Source: Rhodococcus jostii RHA1 (GTDB lineage: Bacteria > Actinomycetota > Actinomycetes > Mycobacteriales > Mycobacteriaceae). From it: a stretch of DNA of 64,000 nt. Of the stretch, positions 57,490 to 64,000 are shown piece after piece (position 1 is the first letter of the stretch; each line of letters opens with the position of its first letter). A program made the translations under genes and the position numbers. A model generated the notes under the pieces. That model searched no databases, was not told where the DNA came from, and saw only the letters and a list, made by a program, of their open reading frames with translations. The stretch is from NCBI RefSeq assembly GCF_000014565.1, contig NC_008269.1:868001-932000 (forward strand), given 5' to 3'.

Positions 57490-58683
57490 TCAACCACGCA
57501 GGCCCATCTTCTCCAGAATGGGGAAGATATCGTCCTGCATTGCGTGAAGCCCCTTCTGCGGGTCAAGGAAACAAGTCAGAATGCTCTCGGCCCCACCCTC
57601 CTGGTTCAGCTCACGCAATTTCTCGGCAATCGTCTCCGGGGAGCCGACAAGCTGAGGGGACATGAAACCGTGCGAGTAGCCCTCGTAGAACTCTTTGCCG
57701 AGGCCCGCATACGGGTCCTGGCTGAGCGCGTCCACGTCGCGGTCTTTGTACATCTCCATTCCGCCGAGTTGGCGGGCGTAGCCGAGCAGTGCTTCCCGGT
57801 CGATCTCTGATTGCAGCTCTGCGAACTTCTCCGCCGCGAGCTCGTCGGTGGCTTCGGCCACTACCCAACACATCGTTGCTGCACGGATTGACCGGCCGAA
57901 CGATTCGGCCAGACTGTGCGCGCGGTCGACCTTCGCCCGAAGCTCCGGAACTGTGAGGCCAACGGTGAACAGCCAGTCGACATTGCGCGCACCGAAAAGC
58001 ACTCCCCTGTCCGACATACCGGCGTTCATCAGAATCGGTCGCGGTGAGCGGGTCGGTCCGGGCTTCACAACTGCCCCGTACGACTGGTAGTACTTGCCCT
58101 CGAAGTCGAATGGTTCCGGTTCGGTCCACAGGTGCTTGAGCAACACGGTGAATTCCTCGGCCATGTCGTAAGCAACATCATGATCGATGTGCTCCATCCC
58201 GAATGCCGCCATCTCCTGCGCCTGATAGCCGGTGACAATGTTCAGGCCCCAGCGCCCGTTGGAAATGTGGTCGATGGATGCACCGATTTTCGCGATGTGG
58301 AGGGGATGAAACCGGAAGGTGATGTGGCAGGTGGAGAACACACCCATGTTCTCGGTGATCGGTGCGGTAGCGGCCGCCGTGGTGAGAAAGTCTAGCGACG
58401 CACCGTTGAAGTCGATGTCACCACCTGAGCCGAGCCAGCGGGCGAACGGAACCTGATAGTCGTATCCGATGTATTCCGCCTGCTCGATGAGGTTGCGGGA
58501 ATTCGACCACTTCCAGTAGTCGCGCTCGCGGTCGTTGTTGCGGAGCGTTGCTTTGGACATGGTCATGCCGCCGCGAATGTTCCACCCGAAGAAGCCGAGT
58601 TCGAGGGCTTTACCTCTACGGCTGTCCGGCTGCCCACCGGGATCGTTGGGAATCCCGTCGGGGACGATCAGTTTTCTTGCCAT
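57490..58683 (-). CDS. LLM-class flavin-dependent monooxygenase
   Basis: A 397-residue bacterial-luciferase-like monooxygenase. LELGFFGWNIRGGMTMSKAT, YWKWSNSRNLIEQAEYIGYD, ASIDHISNGRWGLNIVTGYQ, PRPILMNAGMSDRGVLFGAR and LVGSPETIAEKLREL are typical of the RutA/SsuD/SfnG-like group, which uses FMNH2 and O2 to oxygenate or cleave amide, C-S or C-N compounds. ATG 58,683 is six bases after AGGAG. Together with the reductase at 56,849 it forms a two-component system. Whether the substrate is a pyrimidine-like ring, a sulfone or something else cannot be decided here. Confidence 0.9.
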   Translation of the reverse strand: MARKLIVPDGIPNDPGGQPDSRRGKALELGFFGWNIRGGMTMSKATLRNNDRERDYWKWSNSRNLIEQAEYIGYDYQVPFARWLGSGGDIDFNGASLDFLTTAAATAPITENMGVFSTCHITFRFHPLHIAKIGASIDHISNGRWGLNIVTGYQAQEMAAFGMEHIDHDVAYDMAEEFTVLLKHLWTEPEPFDFEGKYYQSYGAVVKPGPTRSPRPILMNAGMSDRGVLFGARNVDWLFTVGLTVPELRAKVDRAHSLAESFGRSIRAATMCWVVAEATDELAAEKFAELQSEIDREALLGYARQLGGMEMYKDRDVDALSQDPYAGLGKEFYEGYSHGFMSPQLVGSPETIAEKLRELNQEGGAESILTCFLDPQKGLHAMQDDIFPILEKMGLRG

Positions 58684-58716
58684 CTTGAACTCCTGAAGTG
58701 AGGAACGGTGCGCTTG

Positions 58717-59142
58717 TCAGGAGGCCAACACTGCGGCGGCGGCGTTCGCGATCTGCTCATCCTGGTCGGGCATACCCCCACTGACACCCACCGCGCCGAT
58801 CACCCGGCCCTCGAGCACAATAGGAACGCCACCGGAGATCGGGCAGATCCTGTCGATGCTGAACAGACCGAGCTCAAAATCCTTACTCGCACTGGTCACC
58901 CCGATCCACGCGCTTGTCGGGAGCTGGGTGGCGACGCTCGAGTAAGCCTTGTCCTGCGACACCTGAATGCCGGAGAGAAGGGAATTGTCCATACGAGAGA
59001 GAGCTTTCAGGATTCCGCTCTCGTCGAGGATCGCGATCGACGCTGCCAAACCAAGCCGCGCAGCTTCCGCTTCTCCCGCCTCGATCGCACGCTTCGCCGC
59101 GTCGGCACTGATGCTCTGCTTGGTGATGGTGACGTTTTGCAT
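58717..59142 (-). CDS. GlcG/HbpS-type heme-binding-family protein
   Basis: A 141-residue protein of the GlcG/HbpS/PduO-C fold: AKRAIEAGEAEAARLGLAAS, IAILDESGILKALSRMDNSL, KDFELGLFSIDRICPISGGV, VIGAVGVSGGMPDQDEQIAN. Family members bind heme or corrinoid, or act as small accessory proteins in catabolic operons. No signal peptide. ATG 59,142 follows GGAGAAG. It lies 38 bases after the alcohol dehydrogenase gene and 33 before the monooxygenase gene, so it is firmly part of the operon. Confidence 0.85.
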   Translation of the reverse strand: MQNVTITKQSISADAAKRAIEAGEAEAARLGLAASIAILDESGILKALSRMDNSLLSGIQVSQDKAYSSVATQLPTSAWIGVTSASKDFELGLFSIDRICPISGGVPIVLEGRVIGAVGVSGGMPDQDEQIANAAAAVLAS

Positions 59143-59180
59143 GTACTTCTCCTACTTTGTGGATCGTAAATTGATGGGGT

Positions 59181-60209
59181 TTACGGGACGAGCACGGCTC
59201 GACCGGCGACGGAACCGGTGGTCAGTGCGTGCAGGGCCTCGGTGGTGTCAGACAACGGGAATGTGGTGTGAAGCGACCGAAGCCCTGACCGCTGCATTCC
59301 GATGAGTTCCTGCAACTCGGTGTAGGTGCCCACCAGGTTGGTGACGATGGTGATCTCCTTGACGACGGCGCTGAGGGTGTCGACATTCAGTGATGCGCCG
59401 CCGCCGACGAGTGACACCGTTCCTCCCTTGCGGACGAAGTCCAACGGTGTCACCGACTGCGAGCCGCCGCTCGCGCAGTCCATGACGGCGTCGACGCCGC
59501 CGTTGGTCAGCTCGAGAACCGATTCGAGCAGTGTCTCGATCGGACCGTGGAAGCTGGCGTGCGCCCCCAGCTGTTCGCCGAGTTGAGCACGGGCGCTGTC
59601 CACATCGAGTGCAATCACAGTGCACGAGGTCATCTCTCGAAGTAGCTGAACCGCGAAGTGGCCTACGCCGCCCACTCCGATCACAGCGACGGTGCCGTTG
59701 GGATTCAGATACGGGACCAACCGCTTGACGGCGTGGTAGGCGGTGAGTCCCGCGTCGGAGAAACCCGCCAACTCCACCAGGTCCGCGTCACCCGGAAGTG
59801 GTACCACCGCACGTTCTCCGGTGAGCATGTACTCGGCGAAGCCTCCCCAGGTGGTGGCGTCCACTCCTGGAAATCGACTGTTCGAGCAGTACATGTCACG
59901 TCCCGCTCGGCACCCGTCGCAGAGTCCACATGTGATGAGGGGGTGAAGCAGGACTGGGTCGCCGGGGGCGACGACGGAGACCTCGGAACCGACTGCTTCC
60001 ACCCAGCCCGTAGTTTCATGGCCGGCTACGTAAGGGAAGATCGGCTGGCCGTAGGCGGGGACGAGTCCTCCGGACATGGTTTCGAGATCGGTGCGGCAGA
60101 CGCCGGCGGCGGCGACCTTGACGATCACGTCGGTGCTGCCGCTGAGTTGTGGGTCGTCGACCTCGCGAACCTTCATGCGGCCGAATTCGGGAATAACCGC
60201 GGCAATCAT
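59181..60209 (-). CDS. Zinc-dependent alcohol dehydrogenase
   Basis: A 342-residue medium-chain dehydrogenase. Catalytic zinc ligands Cys38 and His64/Glu65 (GVCRTD, GHETTGWVEAVG), structural zinc Cys94, Cys97, Cys100, Cys108 (CGLCDGCRAGRDMYC), Rossmann motif VIGVGGVGHFAVQ. It oxidises an alcohol to aldehyde or ketone with NAD(P)+. ATG 60,209 follows GGAGAG. First gene of the minus-strand operon, divergent from lysR; the LysR protein probably controls it. Confidence 0.91.
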   Translation of the reverse strand: MIAAVIPEFGRMKVREVDDPQLSGSTDVIVKVAAAGVCRTDLETMSGGLVPAYGQPIFPYVAGHETTGWVEAVGSEVSVVAPGDPVLLHPLITCGLCDGCRAGRDMYCSNSRFPGVDATTWGGFAEYMLTGERAVVPLPGDADLVELAGFSDAGLTAYHAVKRLVPYLNPNGTVAVIGVGGVGHFAVQLLREMTSCTVIALDVDSARAQLGEQLGAHASFHGPIETLLESVLELTNGGVDAVMDCASGGSQSVTPLDFVRKGGTVSLVGGGASLNVDTLSAVVKEITIVTNLVGTYTELQELIGMQRSGLRSLHTTFPLSDTTEALHALTTGSVAGRAVLVP

Positions 60210-60346
60210 GATCTCTCCTCTTTCATGTCGTCACGCACAACGGGCCTGCGCTGAGGCGAGCCGGCGACCGGACGTATCCGCTCTGTGGGTGACGAAGACT
60301 GTATGACGATCATGGTGTGATGCAACTCGCAGATGCAAGACTATGT

Positions 60347-60376
60347 TGATATGGTTTGGCTATTGTTTGATATCGA
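60347..60376. promoter_or_regulatory. LysR-site candidates between adh and lysR
   Basis: TTGATAT occurs twice, at 60,347-60,353 and 60,368-60,374, 21 bases apart, the second extending to TGATATCG. The sequence TGATATCG recurs at 61,331-61,338 and at 63,009-63,016. The location between divergent lysR and its likely operon is where LysR proteins bind. Confidence 0.5.
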
Positions 60377-60401
60377 CAGAGTCTGAAGGAAGCCGCTCAG
60401 T

Positions 60402-61274
60402 ATGGAGATCCGTCACCTCAAATACTTCCTCGCGGTCGCCGAGCACCTTCACTATGGGCGGGCAGCGAAATCGCTCAACATGGCACAACCGCCACTGAGC
60501 CAGCAGATCCGGCGCCTCGAGAAGATCCTCCAGATGGAGCTGTTCGATCGTTCGAGTCGACGCGTGACCCTGACGAACGAAGGTCAATTTCTCCTGGAGG
60601 CTGCCCGTGAGGTCGTCGGGCAGTCCGACCACTTCGAGAACCTCGCCAAAGCCCTACGCATGGGTGAGGCCGGCCAGTTGCGCATCGGCTTCGCCGCATC
60701 GGCGATGAACTGGGGATTGGGAACCAAGCTGCGGCAATTTCGTACAGCGTATCCAGAAGCCGACGTGATCGCCCACCAAATGTCCGTCGCCGATCAAGCG
60801 ACGGCACTTCAAGATGATCGGATCGATCTCGCCTTCACGGTGGGCGGGCTCAACTACGAGAACCTGCAAGTGGTCGACCTGGACGAGGAGCCACTGCGAG
60901 CCGTCATTCCCAGCGATCACCCTCTCGCCGGAATGGAGACGGTCCGTCTTGCTGATCTCTCCCATGAGACGTTCGTGGGTTACCGCTTCGACGATCACCT
61001 GGAAGACATCATCGCCTCGGCCTGCTACCGGGCAGGGTTCACCCCAAAGATCTCGTTCCAAGGGGCACAGAGTCATACGTTGCTACACATGGTGAGCGCG
61101 GGTTTCGGGCTGGGTCTGCTACCGGCCTGTGACGCGCGGATGGGCGCCGACGGGGTCGTGTTCATCGACCTCGAGCCGCCTGTGCCCACGATGCGCATCT
61201 CGGTCGTGAGGCATTGGCGCCGCTTGACTCCGCTGGCCGAACGCATGCTCGAGCTAGTGAAACCGAAAGAATGA
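60402..61274 (+). CDS. LysR-family transcriptional regulator
   Basis: A 290-residue LysR protein. HTH in residues 1-60 (MEIRHLKYFLAVAEHLHYGR, AAKSLNMAQPPLSQQIRRLE), then the periplasmic-binding-like effector domain (GQLRIGFAASAMNWGLGTKL, DRIDLAFTVGG, SHTLLHMVSAGFGLGLLPAC). The PPLSQQIRRLE helix places it near the CatR/BenM-type regulators of aromatic and related catabolism. ATG 60,402 opens right after AAGCCGCTCAGT; no strong ribosome binding site. It is central, with the minus-strand monooxygenase operon on the left and the GMC/DUF1330/lyase genes on the right. Confidence 0.9.
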   Translation: MEIRHLKYFLAVAEHLHYGRAAKSLNMAQPPLSQQIRRLEKILQMELFDRSSRRVTLTNEGQFLLEAAREVVGQSDHFENLAKALRMGEAGQLRIGFAASAMNWGLGTKLRQFRTAYPEADVIAHQMSVADQATALQDDRIDLAFTVGGLNYENLQVVDLDEEPLRAVIPSDHPLAGMETVRLADLSHETFVGYRFDDHLEDIIASACYRAGFTPKISFQGAQSHTLLHMVSAGFGLGLLPACDARMGADGVVFIDLEPPVPTMRISVVRHWRRLTPLAERMLELVKPKE

Positions 61275-61297
61275 CCCAAACGACGCCGCCACCCTGA

Positions 61298-61338
61298 TTG
61301 ATATCCGCAACGTCTCGAAACATCCACAACTGATATCG
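61298..61338 (+). promoter_or_regulatory. LysR-site candidates upstream of the GMC gene
   Basis: TTGATATC at 61,298-61,305 and CTGATATCG at 61,330-61,338, about 32 bases apart, some 130 bases upstream of the GMC start. Same core as at 60,347-60,376. Confidence 0.45.
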
Positions 61339-61462
61339 CCCTGCTCTTGCCTGTGGCCGGGGCCACAGAGCAGGCTTGTCCACGTCGTCACAGTGCAGTC
61401 GACGACGCGGCGAGTCCAGGAAACCTCTGGGCCGCTGATCTCAATGGGTGAGGGAGCGTGCG

Positions 61463-62980
61463 ATGAAGCACTTCGACTACGTGATCATTGGGGCGGGATC
61501 CGCCGGATGCGTCATGGCCGACCGCCTTTCCAACGACGAGCGATGCACGGTGCTCGTCTTGGAGGCGGGCCCGGTCGACACGGACCCACGAATCTCCGAC
61601 CCAGCTCGGTGGGTGGAACTCGGCGGGTCACCGGTCGACTGGGGCTACCTCACCGAACCGCAGAAGTACGCGGCCGGTCGACAGATCCCGTGGCCACGCG
61701 GACGCGTTGTGGGTGGAAGTAGCTCCATCAATGCGATGGTGCACATGCGCGGTTGCGCAGCCGATTACGACAATTGGGCTGCGCAAGGATGCACTGGGTG
61801 GGACTACGAGTCAGTGCTTCCCACGTTCAAGGCCTACGAAGACTTCGACGGTGGCGATTCCGGCTATCACGGAACTCGCGGCCCTTTGAAGGTGTCTCTG
61901 CCCCACGATGTTCACCCGCTATCCGAAGCCGCCCTCTCTGCAGCGCTCGGCCTCGGCCATCCAGCGAACTCGGATTTCAACGGCGAGACGACCCTCGGGG
62001 TCGGATGGAACCCGCTAACCGTCTGGGACGGACGCCGCCAAAGTGCTGCAGTCGCCTTTCTCGGCCCCGCCCTGAAAAGAAGCAATCTGACCCTGCGCAC
62101 CGGCGTTCTCGTGACAAAACTCGTATCGAGCCAGGATCGGATCACGGGGGTCGAGTACGTAGAGAACGGCACCGCACGCACGGTTCACGTCGACGGTGAG
62201 GTGGTTCTCTGCGCCGGTGCCATCGAAACCCCGAAACTATTACTGCTGTCCGGAATCGGGCCGACCGACGATCTCAAGGACCTCGGCATCACCGTCACAT
62301 CGCACGCACCGGGAGTCGGAGCCAATCTGCACGATCATCCCGGAGTGGGAATCACCTTCACCTCCAAGCAGCCGGTTGTACCCGGGCACAATCAACACAG
62401 CGAACTCGGAATGTTCGCCAACATCGACGGATCGCCAGAGCGACCACAGGTTCAGTTCGGAGTTGTCCTCGCTCCACACGTTGCGGAAGGTCTTGTCGCT
62501 CCGCCCAACGGCTTCACCTTCTATCCGTCGTGGACGACGCCCGAGAGTCGCGGATCACTAAAATTGCGTTCCGCTCGGCCCGAAGATCAACCCTTGATCG
62601 ATCCGTGCTATCTCCAAACAGAGTCGGACTTGGACGGACTGACCGGCGCAATCGAACTATCTCGAGAATGGGCACACGCTCCGGCCATGGAGGACTGGAC
62701 CGACAAAGAAGTGCTGCCGGGCCCAGGAATCCACGACAAACAAACACTGCGTGACTATGTTCGCCGCGCAGTAGGAACCTGGTTCCATCCAGTCGGCACC
62801 TGCCGCATGGGATCCGACATCGACTCGGTCGTCGATAATCGTCTGAAACTCCGGGCATTCGACAATGCCCGAGTCGCAGATGCCTCGATCATCCCGACTG
62901 TCCCCCTGGGTAACACGAATGCGCCCACTCTGATGATCGCCCACCGCGCGGCAGATTTCATCCTCGCAGACGCCCAGTGA
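61463..62980 (+). CDS. GMC-family oxidoreductase (choline dehydrogenase-like)
   Basis: A 505-residue FAD-dependent alcohol oxidase/dehydrogenase. N-terminal FAD motif FDYVIIGAGSAGCVMADRLS, GMC signature 1 PRGRVVGGSSSINAMVHMRG, signature 2 CAGAIETPKLLLLSGIGP, and the catalytic region TWFHPVGTCRMG with the conserved His, closing with ASIIPTVPLGNTNAPTLMIA (second His replaced by Asn in the usual N/H pair). ATG 61,463 is six bases after GAGGGAG; GTG 61,448 is also in frame. It probably oxidises a primary alcohol in the LysR-controlled pathway. Confidence 0.9.
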   Translation: MKHFDYVIIGAGSAGCVMADRLSNDERCTVLVLEAGPVDTDPRISDPARWVELGGSPVDWGYLTEPQKYAAGRQIPWPRGRVVGGSSSINAMVHMRGCAADYDNWAAQGCTGWDYESVLPTFKAYEDFDGGDSGYHGTRGPLKVSLPHDVHPLSEAALSAALGLGHPANSDFNGETTLGVGWNPLTVWDGRRQSAAVAFLGPALKRSNLTLRTGVLVTKLVSSQDRITGVEYVENGTARTVHVDGEVVLCAGAIETPKLLLLSGIGPTDDLKDLGITVTSHAPGVGANLHDHPGVGITFTSKQPVVPGHNQHSELGMFANIDGSPERPQVQFGVVLAPHVAEGLVAPPNGFTFYPSWTTPESRGSLKLRSARPEDQPLIDPCYLQTESDLDGLTGAIELSREWAHAPAMEDWTDKEVLPGPGIHDKQTLRDYVRRAVGTWFHPVGTCRMGSDIDSVVDNRLKLRAFDNARVADASIIPTVPLGNTNAPTLMIAHRAADFILADAQ

Positions 62981-63008
62981 AACCCATCCCTTTAGGTCGG
63001 GTAAATCC

Positions 63009-63016
63009 TGATATCG
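63009..63016 (+). promoter_or_regulatory. TGATATCG site before the DUF1330 gene
   Basis: Single copy of the TGATATCG core seen at the two LysR-flanking intergenic regions, 32 bases before the DUF1330 start. Confidence 0.35.
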
Positions 63017-63047
63017 AACGACCGAAGGTGCCTCGAAGGAGAACCGC

Positions 63048-63335
63048 ATGACCGCAATCGTCGTTGCCCGAATCCGTGTAACCGACGCAGACAAGTACGA
63101 GTCGTACAAACCTCTCTCCAAGCAAGCGATAGAGGAATTCGGAGGACGCTACTTAGTCCGTGGCGCCGCTCCGACCACTTTGGAAGGTAAATCCGACGAT
63201 GTACGTTATGTCGTCGTGGAATTCGCATCCGTAGAGGCCGCAACAAAGTTCTACGACTCACCAGGTTATCTCCGTGCGCGCCAGGCGCGTGAGGGTGCCT
63301 CAGAAACCGTCATCGACGTCGTCGAAGGCGTATGA
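63048..63335 (+). CDS. DUF1330-family protein
   Basis: A 95-residue dimeric ferredoxin-like-fold protein: AIVVARIRVTDADKYESYKP, FGGRYLVRGAAPTTLEGKSD, and FASVEAATKFYDSPGYLRAR (the C-terminal Y-x(2-4)-R region of DUF1330). Members occur in catabolic operons; the function is unknown, perhaps isomerase- or monooxygenase-like. ATG 63,048 follows GAAGGAG. It lies 67 bases after the GMC gene and 36 bases before the lyase gene. Confidence 0.87.
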   Translation: MTAIVVARIRVTDADKYESYKPLSKQAIEEFGGRYLVRGAAPTTLEGKSDDVRYVVVEFASVEAATKFYDSPGYLRARQAREGASETVIDVVEGV

Positions 63336-63371
63336 ACCACTATTCAGCCTGCATCAAAAGGAGTATCTGAA

Positions 63372-64000
63372 ATGACGCCACCCAGCTTTGACTGCACCGG
63401 AGTCATCCCGGCAAGTTTGCTTCCACTACATGCCGACTTCAGTATTGATATCGAGAGCTATCGGAAGCACCTCAACGACATGGCTGATGTTCGCGGAATT
63501 TCGGCGATCACCGTCAACGGGCACGCGTCGGAGGTCTCGTCGTGCACGTTCGACGAACAGCAACTTCTGCTCGAAACCGCCTGTGATCAGGTAGGTGATC
63601 GTGTGCCGATTGTCAGCGGAATCTACGCAGACAGCACCGCCGAAGCGGTACGTCTCGCTCGAATGGCTGAGAACGCCGGAGCCTCTGCATTGCTGGTCTT
63701 CCCCCCCAACGTATTTGCGCTGGGCAGTCGGCCGGAAATGGTGCTCGCGCACTTCACGAGCATCGCGGAAGCAACCTCGCTGCCACTGATCATATTCCAA
63801 TTTCCAGTGAAGGAGCCGTTGTCGTACGGCCACGACGTCATCGGGCGTCTCATCGATTCCGTGCCCACAATCCGTGCGATGAAGGATGGTTCCAGCGATC
63901 CCGTTCGCAGCGAAATGGCGGTGCGTGAGTACCAATCCGATACCTTCAGTGTGCTGACAACCCATAGCGCATGGCTCTTGCAGTCGCTCGTCGTAGGATG
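63372..64000 (+). CDS. DHDPS-family lyase (dihydrodipicolinate synthase-like), 3' end outside window
   Basis: At least 209 residues of a class I (Schiff base) aldolase/lyase of the DapA/NanA superfamily: ISAITVNGHASEVSSCTFDE (the glycine-rich substrate loop), VPIVSGIYADSTAEAVRLAR, AGASALLVFPPNVFALGSRP, LPLIIFQFPVKEPLSY, and the Schiff-base lysine in IRAMKDGSSDP. Members cleave or form pyruvate-derived keto acids. ATG 63,372 is eight bases after AAAGGAG. As the last visible gene of the LysR cluster it may release pyruvate from the final intermediate. Confidence 0.9.
   Translation, partial: MTPPSFDCTGVIPASLLPLHADFSIDIESYRKHLNDMADVRGISAITVNGHASEVSSCTFDEQQLLLETACDQVGDRVPIVSGIYADSTAEAVRLARMAENAGASALLVFPPNVFALGSRPEMVLAHFTSIAEATSLPLIIFQFPVKEPLSYGHDVIGRLIDSVPTIRAMKDGSSDPVRSEMAVREYQSDTFSVLTTHSAWLLQSLVVG

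Overview
The window is high-GC actinobacterial DNA, most likely from Rhodococcus or a close mycolic-acid-containing relative. Evidence for this is a WhiB protein, a three-part acyl-CoA carboxylase (beta, epsilon, alpha), a cutinase relic, a GAF-type regulator relic, DUF3263-like small proteins, SCP2-type lipid-binding proteins and many GTG starts. It looks like an accessory catabolic region (plasmid or island): intact degradation genes alternate with broken genes, transposase fragments (IS110, IS3/rve, IS701, a DUF6262 transposon gene) and a large duplication.

Left third (1-16 kb). A HutC-type GntR regulator (1103-1897), transposon debris, two paralogous TetR regulators (5325, 8378) separated by an IclR regulator and relics, then a divergent pair consisting of a type II sulfide:quinone oxidoreductase (SQR, minus) and an OsmC protein (plus), followed by DUF1326 and an OYE-family flavin oxidoreductase. 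The SQR/OsmC pair recurs at 36.6-40.3 kb with almost no protein change.

Middle (15.5-30 kb). Aldehyde dehydrogenase with its DUF779 partner, propionyl-CoA carboxylase beta/epsilon/alpha, propionyl-CoA synthetase, WhiB and malic enzyme. Together they could take a short aldehyde to an acid, to propionyl-CoA, to methylmalonyl-CoA, and through C4 acids to pyruvate. The function is read from families; the substrate is not known.

31.7-35.9 kb. A compact minus-strand operon encodes two SCP2-like lipid-binding proteins and five unrelated-looking proteins, each with one N-terminal membrane helix and a long helical extracytoplasmic part, but no MCE domain and no YrbE permease. This is the best candidate for an undescribed system, perhaps a hydrophobic-substrate carrier.

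40.7-50 kb. MFS transporter, enoyl-CoA hydratase, acyl-CoA ligase, an AhpD/CMD-type protein, relics, and a cupin. 50-55 kb: PucR regulator, an alpha/beta hydrolase fused in frame to an SDR, and a divergent TetR with a clear palindromic operator. 55.1-64 kb: a second catabolic unit around a LysR regulator, with flavin-dependent monooxygenase and flavin reductase, class II aldolase, zinc alcohol dehydrogenase, GlcG-like protein, GMC oxidoreductase, DUF1330 and a DHDPS-family lyase that runs off the end.

Regulation is unusually legible. A two-box element (AATGTCCGGTCATT, 10-nt spacer, ATGTCCGTACATTA) occurs six times, next to gntR, both SQR genes, whiB/malic enzyme, upstream of the propionyl-CoA synthetase, and upstream of a gene leaving the left edge. 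A second palindrome (CAGAC-YR-KTCTR) occurs six times, in four cases exactly inside the 18-bp spacer of a TTGACA promoter, and also before both TetR genes. Three of these promoters have a related 5' leader that can fold with apparent compensatory changes.
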